A DNA stretch of 63,690 nt, from assembly GCF_000003605.2 (NCBI RefSeq), contig NW_003105601.1:286702-350391 (forward strand), read 5' to 3'. Origin of the DNA: Saccoglossus kowalevskii. Lineage: Eukaryota > Hemichordata > Enteropneusta > Harrimaniidae. Below are positions 47,449 through 61,900 of the stretch, one piece after another. Both the position numbers and the translations under genes were made by a program. Position 1 is the stretch's first letter. Each line of letters starts with the position of its first letter. Under the pieces are notes generated by a model. It searched no databases, was not told where the DNA came from, and saw only the letters and a program-made list of their open reading frames with translations.

Positions 47449-48675
47449 TTGATATCACGTACAATATGTTTGGGTAGCGCCAGTATATCGCGTACCATAT
47501 ATTTCGAGGTATCGCCATGATATCGGGTGACATGTTCTATACATCGGCAGGATATCACGAGCTATATATTTGGGTATCGTCATGATATCGCGAGACATAT
47601 GTTTGCGTATCACCACGATATCGCGTGATATATGTTTCGAGGTATCGACATGATATTGGGTGAAATGTTTATGTATCGGCAGGATATCACGAGATATATA
47701 TTTGGGTGTCGTCATGATATCGCGAGCCATATGTTTGCGTATCACCAGGATATCGTGTGATATATGTTTCGAGGTATAGTAATGATGTCGGATGACATGT
47801 TTATGTATCGACAGGATATCACGAGCTATATATTTGGTAATCGCCATGATATCGCGAGCCATATGTTTGCGTATCACCAGGATATCGCGTGATATATGTT
47901 TCGAGGTATCGCCATGATATCGGGTAACATGTTTATGTTTCATCAGGATATCGCGAACTATATGTTTGGGCATCGTCATGATATCACGAGCCATATGTTT
48001 GCGTATCACCAGGATATCGCGTGATATATGTTTCGAGGTATCGCCATGATATCGGGTAACATGTTTATGTTTCATCAGGATATCGCGAAATATATGTTTG
48101 GGCATCGTCATGATATCGCGAGCCATATGTTTGCGTATCACCAGGATAACACGTAACATATGTTTGCGTATCACCAGGATATCGGGTGACATGTTTATGT
48201 ATCGGCAGGATATCACGAGCTATATATTTGGATACCGCCTTGATATCGCGTAACATATGATTGCTTATCACCAGGATAACGCGTAACTTATGTTTGCGTA
48301 TCACCAGGATATCGGGTGACATGTTTATGTATCCGCAGGTTATCACGAGCTATATATTTGTATATCGCCTTGATATCGCGTAACATATAATTGCGTATCC
48401 CCAGGATATCGGATGACATGTTTATGTATCGGCAGGATATCACGAGCTATATATTTGTATATCGCCCTGATATCGTGAGCCATATGTTTGAGTATCGCGG
48501 GGATAACGCATGATGTTTGTTTAGATATTACAAGGATATGATATGCAATTTATTTGAGGGTATCGCCATGATAATGCATGTTATATGTTTAGGTGTCACC
48601 ATGATATCAGTGCCATATGTTTGAGGGTATCGCGTGCTATATGTTTAGGTGTCATCGGGAAATTAGATGCCACTT
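47449..48675 (+). repeat. 33-bp satellite array 2 with 132-bp higher-order units
   Basis: Uses the same monomer family as array 1 but in distinct types. The order is a TTTCGAGGTATCGCCATGAT type, an ATGTTTATGTATCGGCAGGA type, a TATATTTGGGTATCGTCATG type and an ATGTTTGCGTATCACCAGGA type. The first type recurs at 47626, 47758, 47890 and 48022, exactly 132 bp apart (4 x 33). After about 48150 the order changes to mixed trimers and tetramers (spacings near 131 and 97), then decays. An open minus-strand frame of 253 codons is a by-product of the period. Confidence 0.93.
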
Positions 48676-50761
48676 TTTTAAGCATCAAGCAGTTTTCTGA
48701 AATAGAGGATTTGTTATAATCCCTTATTTCGAGTACTATTCTCATCAACAAAAACCTATTATGATCATTGAAAACTTTACCCAGCAACTTGGTAACTGAG
48801 GTGGTAGCACTGTTTGATTTTAAGATAACGAAGAATTACCGTAATTTACCGTAAATTAGTGCATATTTTTAACGGAGCTAATCCTGACATGATCGGGTTG
48901 CCACCACGACATGCGCCCTCTATGTTCATTTATTTTTTTTACTATTAAGTAGTAAAATATAGTTTTAATATTTACCTCTTATGCTAGTAGGTAAAGTAAG
49001 TTGAATTTGACACATGTACGTAAATACACGCAACTCGCGCTAAATGCTAATAGTTTGTGGTGCATTTGTTGTGTTCAGCCTAGAAGAAATTACTCACTCA
49101 GTGACAGTTTATATTTTTGTGAAATTATTTAAAGCTGGGCGGTGACCGTTGCTATGGCGAGCATTCGATATGAGTCACATATTCTCGGGGGAGGTTTTGG
49201 GTTTGATTGCTCTAGAAATGACGTTGAGGGCGCTTTAATTACAAAATGGACAAAAATGAAAATCATAACAGCGGCTCGTACCATATTACATCAACAATGG
49301 GAGTACAGCATGCAACAAAACTGATAGAGCGTTATATTATACCTCGGCAATTCAAGTGATGCAATGATTGCCAAGAAAAAAAATGTTTCATTTGCGTACT
49401 TTTGCAGTCAATACTATGAATGATGCAGTGCAAATGTGATAATATACATACCGAAATACATACGTATGTCATGGTGTAATGTATTTGTACCTCTGTACTT
49501 TATATCAGTACTACATATGAGAATGATGAAGCTAATGGGATACTGTAAGTACTGAGCAGGCATGGCCGCGTTTAAGAAAATATTTAAGAAAGTATCATTA
49601 TTTTATATGTCTCAGACCATTATATGCAGACGTAAAATGAAAACAAAACAATTCCAAAATCAAGTCTACTTTAGTAAAGTATCGATACTAGAAAACAGAG
49701 GTCTGAGAGGTTTTCGGGTTAGATAAACTTAAACAGAAACGCCAGTTTCGTTGTTAGCGATTGAAGTGAGCCCTCACACGTCGTGTTTTCAAATGGGGAA
49801 TAATGGAAGCGGTTTATTGGTTAAAATGAGCCATATGACAATATTACGCTCGCTGATAAGCGAGTTGGTCTGACATCTCTCCTCACGCGATGTTATCTTG
49901 GTGAAAATACAAAGTTCAGTCACCAGACTCAGCCAAGTAAGTACGAGTCGAGTCAAGCCTCAAGCGGTCAGAAAAAGCTAGAAAACACACAAAAAAACCA
50001 GTTTTCAAATATATGAACAAATTTTAATCCCATATGCTTAACAGAACTCATAGCGCCCTCTGAGTTTGTGTGCATATTGACCCAGTAACTAATAATGTTT
50101 CGCTATTTACAGTTAATATCTGTACAAACGCTATTGCTCGCCCAAGAGCACAACCATTCCCGCTACATTCCCATGATGCACTGCATTGTCTTAAGAACGC
50201 TCCGCATGAAATGGATTTCCCATGCATGCAGTTTATTGTGGCGTTTTCACCAACTCAAAAAGTTCAACGCCTATCTTTAAAAGACATTATTCAGATTCTA
50301 CCCATGTACAATAAATAGAATAATGACCCTGTGGTCCTAATAAGATAATTACAGTATATTTATAGAATAAATAGTAAATTTTCAATAGATACCTAAAGTC
50401 AGATACAAACTGACACAGCATATATTAATTTAAAAATGCCTCGTACTATTTTTAAACATAGCAAGACATGTGAGATCATCTCTCCACCTTTCTTTTGTCC
50501 CCTAAAACCCATTGCAATACTTGGTCCAGTGTATCTAATATTTTGTTTTGTTTCGAGAATGGCATGTTGGCTTTATTCGTTCGTAGTTTTGCTCGGGTGT
50601 CGTAAAAAAAACGATGGCGTAGAAAAACTGCATGCAAGTTGCCGAATTGTTACTCAGGCTGAACACAACTGAGCGAGAGCTTTCTAATTCCAGAATAAAC
50701 ACAGGATATTGAAAAAACCTAAGACGATTTATAATGCTAAATGTTCTTCCTTCACTGAGCT
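48676..50761. other. Intergenic stretch 3' of the first MFSD13A-like gene
   Basis: No gene is recognised. The 3' UTR of the minus-strand gene ending at 50762 should lie here. Confidence 0.5.
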
Positions 50762-53700
50762 TTAAATATTAGACACAAAAATGGTGCTGACAGTTTTAGG
50801 GCTAGTTAAGTGACTGTCCCGCAGCGTGTATTTCAACCACAGCGCTATCTGTACCAACCCACACACAAATGGAATAAGCCACACTATTTGAAACATGACG
50901 TAATGTAGCTGACCAATTATATCCGGGTCAGTTGTTTCTCCAGAGCGGATGTCTTGGAAACCATTTTTATTCAAGATGGCGACGATAAGGATAGGTGCGA
51001 TGGATTGGGCCGGTTTGATAATCACGGCATTAGCGGCGAAGAACATAGATGACAGTGGGTTTCTGGAAATAATAAACAAACTTGTAATTAGAATACAATT
51101 ATTCCCGATTAAACAAACAGTGGTAAACCATAGTCAAACAATTAAATGAAAAATAATCGATCTTCTTGGACGGACTGCGAAATACTAATATAACTTGTCT
51201 ATTTCAGGTCCATTTCAGTTTCTAACTTTGAATGGGTTAAACCATGTACAGTTGATACAGTGGAGTCGGTAATACGCAGCTGTAACGCGATATTCACTAT
51301 GCATTCACAGGGTCGAATTGAAATATATCCCATGACGTCGTAGGTTTTAGAAAGCTCTAGGAACAAACTTGAATGATATTAAGGAATAGCCTTGGATATC
51401 ACAACCAAACTGTGAATGAGCACGCCAGCCAGTCGATAAACACCGTGGTCATGTAAGTAACGTGGTTCCTCATGAAGTAAAAAGACAACAACTATGTGTT
51501 TCATGTTTCATATAATATTGCCGAGTGAATTATTGATGAAAATCGTCAGGTCATGCAGAGTTATGAATAAATTTATCCCCTTACACTCGTTTGTTTTTCT
51601 CCATGTCAGCATCTATATTATCCGCTAATAGCAGATTAAATAACTTAGAAGCCGCCATTGGTAGTGAACTGCAATGTAAAAATATCAGTACAACATGTTA
51701 AGAGTTCTAGAAGAAAAAAACTCAAATAGACAATCACATAAAATACATACAAGAACTTCAATTTATTCGCATAAGTTTTGTCTGAAATTATTAATCGAAA
51801 CTAAAATTTAAACTACAAAATAAAAAAGCAACGTATTTGTTTTGGTTTACTACACCATCTGTTTACGCCGATGACATAATTAAGGAAATCTTTTTCTCGT
51901 AACATTACGTCATGGAACGTAATCCGTAAATATTTTTGTGAAAAGAAGAACAATTCCGTGATTATAACAACTTACGTATCTATGACGAAAAACATGACCA
52001 GAAACAAGGGATGGGCTGACGACATATACAGCAATATAGCAGTGAACACCTTGACACAGAACAGCATTAAATACACTCGATAACCACCGACCCTTTCGAC
52101 AAAGGATGTTGTTAGAATCACAAATATCTAGAAAAAGAACATACCGAAGTGCTGTTAATATAAATTTCATGAAAAGATAAGTTTTGAAGACGTTTTATGA
52201 CGATATTCATGCTTGATCAGCATTTATCGTAAATTGGCAATGTTAGTTTGATCGAGTTACTCAAGGATAATGTGTAATCATTAATCAGTGCGTACCAAAA
52301 ATTACAAACGCATGCGCATTTGCATTTAATCTATGTTACCAAGCGACCAAAAAAACATAAATATTTGACTAGTACATATTCTATTAAAGTATGTATATCA
52401 ATATATTACTAAACGTCCCATATTTCATCTGTATGCAAACGAGGGCGCTGTACTGTTGATACCAGCTGTGCACGGCTAGGTGTATAATAGTGTAAAACTT
52501 AACAATAAAATGTCATGCATAGCACGCACATGCTGTCAGCTGAGTGTGAAATATTACATAAAGTTAAATAATGCGACACCACTTATGGAAAATAAAACAA
52601 ACCCATAAAACGATGTTAATACGTCTGGGCCAGGGACATTGAATACGGAGTCCTACATTCAGGAATATAAATACTTTGAACTGAAGCAGGCCAATGAGTC
52701 GAGTACCCAGAATTATAATGACATTAAAACAGTGTGCTGTCTATTTTCAAGAATCAACTATTAAACAGTTTGCCATAGATGATGAACATCACAAAAATGA
52801 AACTGATTTAAGCACGCTGGTTTTTGCAACAAATTATTTTCAAAACAGAGTAGATCGCAACATATTATTATGATGTGATGTCTACATTTTATAAACCACA
52901 CGTGCTCTAGAATCGCTCACATAGGCCTGGACGAAGTAGATAGGCTTCCTGGTAAAATTTACTCTCTATTCTTCGTATACAATACAAACGACACGGTGAC
53001 CGCCATCTAAGGTACATTATCATCGAACTTTTATCTAGGTTAGTTTGACCTTAGTATAAATATTGAAAAAAAATGTACTACATATATAATCGGAAATAAT
53101 AGAAAATTATCTTCTTTGTTGACATGAGCCAAAAAAAATATACTGTTGTTAAATATATATATTATATAAAATATATTATTTTGAAACGCCATTTCAACCG
53201 TGTTTTTTTTTTCTAACACAATTCAATTGAAAATTTTCATAAATAATTAATGAGCTGCGTAGTGCGAAAATTGAAAATGGATCCAGCAGGTTGATCGTGT
53301 CACGGTCATGGTTCCCAATGTGGAATATGATTTATTCAGTTGGCACATATTTACGGATATCACTTACACTGTTAAATACAAAAGTTATTGCAGACAAAAG
53401 TCGCTTTCAAAGACTTGTATAGACGAGACAGCAAGAAGTTGACATGCCAATATTTCTGAGGTGGTGCTAAAGCTTAAAGTTTTCTGCCAGATTATACTGT
53501 TTTGTTGCAGTATTCTTATATTTTTTCAGTTATGGTTCTCTTCTGAACTTTTTTTTTTTTTATTCTAGCGTTTCATTCACTTCATCATAAACAGATAATG
53601 GTTTCTACGCAAACTATTTATTCTGATTTCTTCCGTGAAGACAGAGCAGTTCACGCGGTCACTAAATTTACTCAAAGCTTAGCTCCAACGTTTAGCACAG

Positions 53701-56700
53701 ATGCTACGATATCTGTAACGCCTGATTGATTACATTACAGTCGGATGTTAATGAAATATTGTTAATGTAAAAAATTACAATATGCCTAATCAGACCATGT
53801 GTTACATGTTGTTTGGATACCAGTCTATACAAATAAAAACAAGGATTTAGTGAGATGTATATGTATATGTTAGCTGTCCTGACGCCAGCATCCCATATAA
53901 TGTACGTGTTCAGTGGTTAGTATGGACGGGATTTGAGCAACTGCTTTGCAAAATCAAAGAATGGCGTTACGACAAAGGAAACATCACAGCTGAGTGCTTT
54001 TTATCAGTAACAGAATAAATACAAACAAGCACAAAAATTAAAGGTAAACAGCCAAGCTGAAAGACTTGATTAATTGAGGGAGCATTTTTTGAATAGTCTT
54101 TGTGCACAAAGACAAAATGAAAAAGGTCGTAATGACTTATGGAATATCAGAAGAAACAGTTTCTGCCATTAAGGCTTTACCATAATACCAAATCCGTAAT
54201 CAGATCCCCCAGATAGTGATACTTAATAGTTTGACATATATACATGCTGGATTTCCAACAAGGGGACACCTTTTCTCTTTGTCATTACCCTGGACTATTT
54301 ACTTCGCTCAACTCTCGATAACATTCATGACATGGGATTTATTCATACAACTGTAAAGTTCACGGATTCAGATTTTGCATATGATCGAGCCATACCAACC
54401 CCTACATAGTCTTGTGAACACATGACGTCAATTTTGTCGTGAATTATACGATAAGACAGAATGTATCACACCTAATACTTTTATAAACCTTTGCGAGCGT
54501 AAAAAGACAACCACTAAACAAGATGATGATTTCTAGAAATCAGATCTACTAGATGATCTAAAGCACAGCTCCTTTTTTCAAATTCGTACCATGTATGGTG
54601 GTATTGAATGGACTAAATCCATAGAGTCGAATCTTGTTGGTACTATCACGGGGAAAATCTTCTCTGAGGGGTTCTCCACACGTGTCAGGGGGGAATCTCG
54701 TCTCGTCTCTCTCTCGCGTCCCCTTGAGGTACGGGATCGAGAAAGTCTCTTAGCTTTACAGTCAAATAAGACACACACAGCGAAATACGTTTCAACTTTC
54801 GTCTTAGTCGATCAGTCGAGCACTCTATAAGACACAGCGCCCTGGGGAAAAGTCCCCAAGACTATCGCAAGGCTTACCCAAGACTCGCCCAAGACTCTCC
54901 AGGACTGGACTCTCGACTGCGTCTATCGTGGTGTACTCGCCAAGACCAACTCAAACTCTCTTTATTCATTTTCAAAACATTAACCAATTACAAAGCAGTA
55001 AAAAGACTCTAGGGCGTAACCTTCAATCATAAAGCCAATCACACTAAGTACTGAATACGTCATATCTTTTGATTAATCGTTCACTACATTAATAACTACG
55101 AATACTAACTGTCAGAAATAGTAGTCCGAATAGCGACGGTTATCTCGTAATTAGTTCCAAATCACTGAGCCAAGTTCCGTCCAAAACTTCACATGGCCTA
55201 AACGATGCCAGACATAACACAGCCATTCAGCTAATTAAGTCGATTAACAGATACGCAAAAACAATTTCATCACAGTACTTACACTCGCTCTCAACATTTC
55301 AAGAGAAAGCACCTTTAGAAAGGAACAATCATATGGTGATCTGCCAGCCATCTCACGTATCCTCTGTCAAATGTGCATGCATGTACTGGTAACTGTCTGC
55401 GTGCGAAATAAGAGCTAAATAGCGATATTTTGCTCAGAATGCCCAGACTGCCGCATTCATCGACACATACTAGTATATTAGCCAGCTACGCTTAGTCACC
55501 AGATGCATTCCAGAAGGACTGCGATGGATGTCGTTCCCAAATCATGGATTTCCGAGCTAGCTTGACCTGATGATGATTTACATCGTTTCAGACATGTTTA
55601 ATAATGAACAATTGCGTTTAAATCCCCATTCTAGTTTTATAATATGCCTAGATCTAATGTGGTCACGATAATGACTAGTATACAGTCAACGTCCCTGTCG
55701 AAAACAACAAGACAAAAACGGCTATGGCGACGGAAGTTATATACATGTACATTCTAGTTACAATTCTTACCTGAGGTAATATGAAGACGGATCCATACAG
55801 CGCTTTGCGCAACATATTCGGTAAAAGATACGACGGTATGAGCTCATCGGCAAATATACTTAGGAAATTTCTACCAAACGTCATATGAAATTCCGCGAAG
55901 AAATTAACAAATAGTAAAATAACCAGGTTCCATTGCGAGAATATCTGTTTATACAATGTCCATATAGATGTCCGTTCATTGTCCAATAGGAGATCACGGT
56001 CCCAGATTCGTTCCCCGTCTGCAGGGGACTCGTACTCACTTTTTAGTGATTTCACCGCTATATGCATAGCCAGCCAGCTGGTTATTGCAACCATGATACA
56101 GAACCCTTGAAATCGTCTGATATTAGTGAAATTATTTGAGATCATCTCAGCCCATAGCACGGCACTGGATCCGAACAGCGAAGCAAACTGGCTGTACTTA
56201 GTAAGCCGCAATCTTTCTTCATGACGAAAAGATATTTCAGCATAGAGGGCGCTATGCGCAAGCAATACAAACGTCAGCAGGGTATCGTATAAACACAGCG
56301 AGACAACCAAATGCAAACCAGCTAACCATTCATTGTGTTCATAGTCCCCCCATGGAAACCACGGTAGTATAAAACTAATAGCTAAAAGCGGCGCTCCGTA
56401 CAAAATAGTAAGTCTTCTGCGGTGAAAAATCGCGACGGCGGAGGTGTCTTGAATATATGCAAATAACGGGTCATTAAGTGAGCTCCAAAACAAATATATA
56501 CCTTCGGCTAAAGTAAACCACCGTTGTGATATTTTGTAGGTGTTGAGAAATAAATTAACATAATAGAATGTGAAGAGTGAGTTCAGCATAGACAATGCAA
56601 ACTGGATGAGTGCAAATGAAAACGCGTTGTAGTGGACTTTCATTTTCGATACTTCGCGTATAACCTCTACACCTCGGCGACTTCCGTCACGTAGCCGCCT

Positions 56701-56706
56701 TCGCAT
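50762..56706 (-). CDS. MFSD13A: TMEM180/MFSD13A-like MFS membrane protein, paralogue A
   Basis: Minus-strand exons: 56706-55771, 52127-51976, 51668-51585, 51062-50762. Joins are GT-AG with phases 0, 2, 2, giving 490 residues (469 if the second ATG at 56643, aligned with paralogue B, is used). It is a multi-pass protein. Conserved blocks match human TMEM180: NTYKISQRWFTLAEGIYLFW, SSLNDPLFAYIQD, ISFILPWFPWG, EFHMTFGRNFLSIFADEL, LLLADNIDADMEKNKR, IIKPAQSIAPILIVAIL and the terminal LKYTLRDSHL. The family belongs to the MFS-related superfamily and its transported substrate is not established. A stop in frame lies before the first ATG, and TTTTCCACGTAG just upstream could be the acceptor of a 5' UTR exon. 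Neighbour B is a tandem duplicate. Confidence 0.88.
52128..55770 (-). other. Large first intron of paralogue A
   Basis: A 3.6-kb intron. Between about 54640 and 54960 it is GC-richer, with TCTCGTCTCTCTCTCGCG and repeated AAGACTC/CAAGACT phrases, unlike its AT-rich surroundings. This may be a piece of a retroelement, but no ends or coding region are recognised. The rest is unique AT-rich sequence. Confidence 0.5.
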
Positions 56707-58988
56707 ATACCCCAATACCTACGTGGAAAATATATACAAACTGATCAATAAGTCAGCGTAAAATCGAATAAAATTGATCATCAAATAACAAAGCGAAAAT
56801 CGCTCGTTAGAAATCAAAGCAACTACTGTGACAGCTGAGAGTATACTCTTTTGCGGCATAACAATATAAGTGAACGCATATGCCAGTTTGCGACACACAC
56901 AGATATGGCCTGACTTTCTAATCAAAATATGAATTCGAAAACATTCGAATCATTACTGTCACAACGATGGCGATTTCTATTTTTAGAACAATTCATCGTC
57001 GATAAAACCGGCTTCCATTATAGCACAATGTGTAATGGTTTTCGCAATTTTCAGATTGTATGTTTGAAATTTCAAAATACAGTATTCTACTTTACATCTC
57101 GATTGACATTGCTATGATATGTCTATCGGAGCGAATGGAATTCGAATTATTTTACTAATGTCATAGAAATAGGGAACACGACACATGTATATAGAGTCGG
57201 GAATAAATGGAAAATTAGCTCGGCATCCACAGATAAATTACTGTTGCACATAAATTCGTCCCAAATTAATTTGAAATATGTAAGAGTACTAGTGTTTCAC
57301 TGAATCAGTTCTAACCCAATCATGGCTTAGGTCAGTATGACTGCGCACACCGCGCGCTTACCTAAATATATCGATGAAGTTCCCTTTTTATGCGCTTGGT
57401 ATTTGGAACATCTCAACTTGTCTTCGTGTGGCTGTATTTTCAAATAGCGTTCATTAACGTGACAAACCTGTGTCATGAGACGTGGCACGGCGAATATACT
57501 AACGGAGTACAGTATAGGTTAATCCCGCAAACACTGATATGCAAATGAGCAATATGCGATCCCCCTCGGTCACAGCTGCGGTGCGCACGGACTGGAACAT
57601 AGATCATGTGATGAGCGTCCACGGATTGTGAAACAACTACACGTACAGTCAACGCAACTGTTACCCACTGTGATTATCACCAGAATCGCATTAATACTGA
57701 CGATTTGTACGTAACGAATATTTACATATAGACGTTTTAATAGTAATAGTTTAACGATGAGACGGGGCACGTAAGAGAGTCACACCAGTAGTTCGCCCGA
57801 AGTTCAGCATGTCAGAATCGCATATTGCAGTAAATTAGGGGATTATTCGCAAACGTTCATCATCATCATCATTATGTGAACCGTAAAAATGTTAAATCAC
57901 AGACCATAATGCTTTATAAATGATTCTATAGTAATATATGCGTTTTGCTGTGGATAACTAGATGTGATACTGCAATCTGTGGTCATGAGTTGTTTTTTTT
58001 TTATTGCGCGGACAATTAATTGCTACCGGGTGTGTATTTCTAATACTACAATGTATTTATAAACATTTGCATATTATAATCAGTACATTGGATCTGGTAT
58101 TCATAACTCCCAAAATTGAGTTTTCATTTATATTGCACGATTGGGCTAAAATATACACGTGACGTACGACACAAACTAACATACTAACACTCAAATGTAA
58201 CTTGATCCATCTGATAGACAGAACATAATTTACCGCGAAACCCGATGAAACATTTCCCCATTCAATTTAATCTATAATTGATTTTCGTTTAAAAGGGATA
58301 TATAATACACGTGGATACCTTATTTACTTTAGACAATTTACATGGTGTATTTTTATATGTGACATGTTATTTTATTTAATCGCTATCTTCATAGTTTTTA
58401 CACATCGGCACACGGTAACAATAGAGTCACATTAAATCATATGAGCATATCATTCCATTGATGCTTTGCATGTTCGGTAATCATATACGTGGTTTGTTGA
58501 CACACACATTAGACATACAGATGCTGCTTTCAATTATTCACTCAATTAATACATGTGTAGGCAAACTAAAACACCATGGCAACCACCAGGCATGACGAGT
58601 ATGCGTGGTCGTCACGTGACTGTGAAAACGGTGTTTATATAAAATAATTCAGTTTGTGACACGGGTAGCTGAAACCGCTGCCACCGGTTGACTAAGATTC
58701 TCTTCCACCAAGCCCATCTTCGTCGTACATTTGGAATGTACCGATATTAAATTGATATCAGTTTGTCTTCATTTCCTGGTAATGAAGTTACATCAATACA
58801 ATTAACATATGTATTAAAAAACGTGATGGTGATATGTGCTCATTCTGACGTGGGCTGGAGTTTTACTAACAACCGTCCACTAGCTTGTCAAGGTCGAGTG
58901 AGTTGCGCCCTCCGCGGTGCTCCATAGCCGTTAGTGGGGCCTGATGCCGTTCGGCCGTCGAGGGCGCCACACACGCCTACATGTCAGG
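56707..58988. other. Region between the two MFSD13A-like genes
   Basis: About 2.3 kb that should contain the promoter/5' UTR of paralogue A and the 3' UTR of paralogue B. No coding exon is recognised. Confidence 0.5.
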
Positions 58989-61900
58989 CTAACCATCCAC
59001 GTACTTGGGCAATATCTTCAAGTGGCTGTCTCGTAGTGTGTATTTGGTCCATATCAAAGCTTGTACCAATCCTAACACCAATGGAAACAGGCAGATAATT
59101 TGAAACATGACGCTATGCAATTGAGAAATTACATCCGGGTCAAAGTGTTCTCCGATTTTAACTTGTTCGTATCCATTTTCGTTCAGAATGGCGACCACGA
59201 GCATCGGCGCCAACGACTGAGCAGGTTTGGTGAATAATGCATTTGTGCCAAAAAACATTGATGATCGAGGAGAACTGGAATAAAATTTAAAAAAAGCATG
59301 TTTCCAGTGTATTTTTCTGTCACACTAATAGCCTACATTAAAAAAACAGTACAAGTAAAAAAAAACCATCATATTCAAATTCAGAATCTGTAATTGCAAA
59401 TTTACGTTGTACTCCAAGACCACGCACAAAAATCATGCAAAAAGATCGTAATTAAAAGACAACAACCGAATACGAGGCCAAATCGCAAGTACAAAACAAA
59501 AGATAAATATACTACAATACACATTCAAATCCGTAAACAAATATGAACCCACAGGGCATAGAGCCAATAAAATAATGTAGGGTAAAATTTCGAAATAACT
59601 GAACACTCACGTGTAGCTTTCGCCAAATATCAATAGGATTTAAATATCAGTGGATTATACAAATACATATTCAATCAATTAAATCACTTGTGAAAAACTG
59701 TGATTGGGTATTGTCATATTAATGATCAGGGATATATCTCACCTTCTTCGATATTTCTTGAGATCGTCATCAATACAATCTGACATCAATATGCCTAAAT
59801 ATCGCGATGTAGCATTGGGAACAATCCTAGAAATTAAACATAGACATTCGTAAAAAAAGTTTGTTTTACAACTCTTCTATACTGCTGAATATATAGATCA
59901 TACGATCTTCGCATCCGAAGCGAAAAAAATAACCAAAATACCTTTAAATTTGGTATATTGGTAGGTGGTGCCGTGAGGTAGTCTAACAACTGCCCTGGAC
60001 AAAAAATGTTTTCCACTGACTCTAATTCCAGACACAACGCTTTTGGCTGCTTTTGATATTGATGCATTGTCAGAAGGTTTAATTTTGTCAAAACACGATC
60101 ACATTGCTATATGTAGCCTATTTGCAGACATTACTCTTTATATTGAAGCATGTAATAGATAATGTATATTCTTCTTCACATAACTATAACAATAAGGTAA
60201 TCATATTGTTTGCATAATTCAAGTAAATGTAAATTGTGTAATTTGTAACCATATTAACACGTCTAGTTGTGAGAAATGAGGTAACAATAGTTTCAGTTGC
60301 ATTCAGAGGCATAGCAACACGAACAACTGCCACAAATAACTGAAACTACATCTGAAATAATTGTATTTTATATAATACAGCTAGTTGATCATAAGTTGAT
60401 CATCATAACAAAAATCAGTGGAAAGCGCCCTCTGTTATTAATATACAGTCATTTACCATTACAGTTCTTGAGAAAAAAAGCTGAGCACAACACGAAAACA
60501 ATCGGGGATCACTCTTCCTTCAAATACTATAATAGACGTTAATTTCTGACGTCACGCGTTCTTGTATTACTGGTTGTTTCTATGGTTACGTGCATCACTT
60601 AAGAGGTTATCAACTGATACTAAGTTGTTCGTAGAGCTGGTTAGTACTAGTAACATCATCGGCTAGATTATCAACCAACCAAGATGAGTGGATAATACGG
60701 TCCATGACAATGCGAGTATTAAGTAGTATCAAGTGATATCACACGAATTAGTTAAAGGGTGGTAGTCGTGGCGCCACGCATGCGCGAGATATATGGGTCT
60801 CATATAAACAAAGATAGCGATTTTGACTGTTGCGCAGATAAACGAGTACAAACTGAGACGTTACCAAGCTTTAATTAGGTATTTTTTAGGTGATTGTAGG
60901 TATCGAAAGAGTCACCGGCGGTATTCAGTGCAAATCGCGCACAGGTCAAACCTATCACTTGTCATTTCCGTTAGAAGAGCGCATTGGTTTGTGGAAAAAT
61001 CGTGAGTTGTTGGAGTTGCGCTTACCATACCCGAGTTATGCTAATTAAGCGTGACGTCTAAGCGCGTTGGTGAACGCGCATTTGCAGTTAAGGCTTTTCA
61101 CGTTTCAGTGATATTTTTTTGTCATTATCGCCATGGTTACAGTGGAGTACCAGTTAGTGATAATTCACGTTAAACATCACTATTGGGAATGATATAATTC
61201 ATGATCATGTGATAGTCTATTTTATATTCAAAAATTATCAGTTCGAATGATGCTCAATACGAAAAAGAACTTTGAAACTGGCGTGTATCAACAAACCCTG
61301 TGTAAATTTCACAATCTACGCTGACACGTGACATTGGTGAAGAACGTTGCCAGACAAAACATGGATGATAACCATAATACGTACGTGTCCACCAGAATAA
61401 AGCAAACAAGTATCCATGGATGTGACGGTCCGATCAAATACATCAGAATTGCAGTACATATCTTGATGTAAAACGTCATCTGATATAATTTGAACGCTCC
61501 AACTTTTTGGACAACAGGACTCCATAGCAGGACGAACACCTGTAAAAGTTAAATGTCTAATTATTATCGCCAAATAGCTCTTTCTAGCGTTTAATCCCAG
61601 TTTAACTTAAAGTTTGTGAAATAATATAATTGCCAATGAATAACTTTACTAGGTGCAAGTAAAAGTGTGCCACAGAAATTGTCAGTAAATAACATACAGA
61701 TGACGTAATAGTATACGTAAACCTAATCGCATCCATTCTACGCAATATGCAATACACCTCTAACACGGATATATTGCAAGTGCTGTAACGTTGGAGATTA
61801 AATAATTGTATTTGACATATATTAAAAGGTAATACAGTTTAACGTTGAACAGCGGCGGCGAATTTGACAATATAATGCTAGAACGTATATTTGTATAACT

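Noticed and set aside
47455-48216. 253-codon minus-strand frame
   Set aside because: It follows the 132-bp higher-order satellite period and has no gene features.
44925-48675. CRISPR-like array
   Set aside because: Units are contiguous 33-bp satellite monomers without unique spacers, in an intron-containing animal genome.
53270-53310. Possible rRNA-like GGATCCAGCAGGTTGATC
   Set aside because: Only a few bases resemble an rRNA end and nothing further matches.
61309-61384. Reading exon 2 of paralogue B through to the stop at 61309
   Set aside because: The donor AC|GTACGT at 61384 matches the exon boundary of paralogue A and gives the conserved TMEM180 continuation in exon 3.
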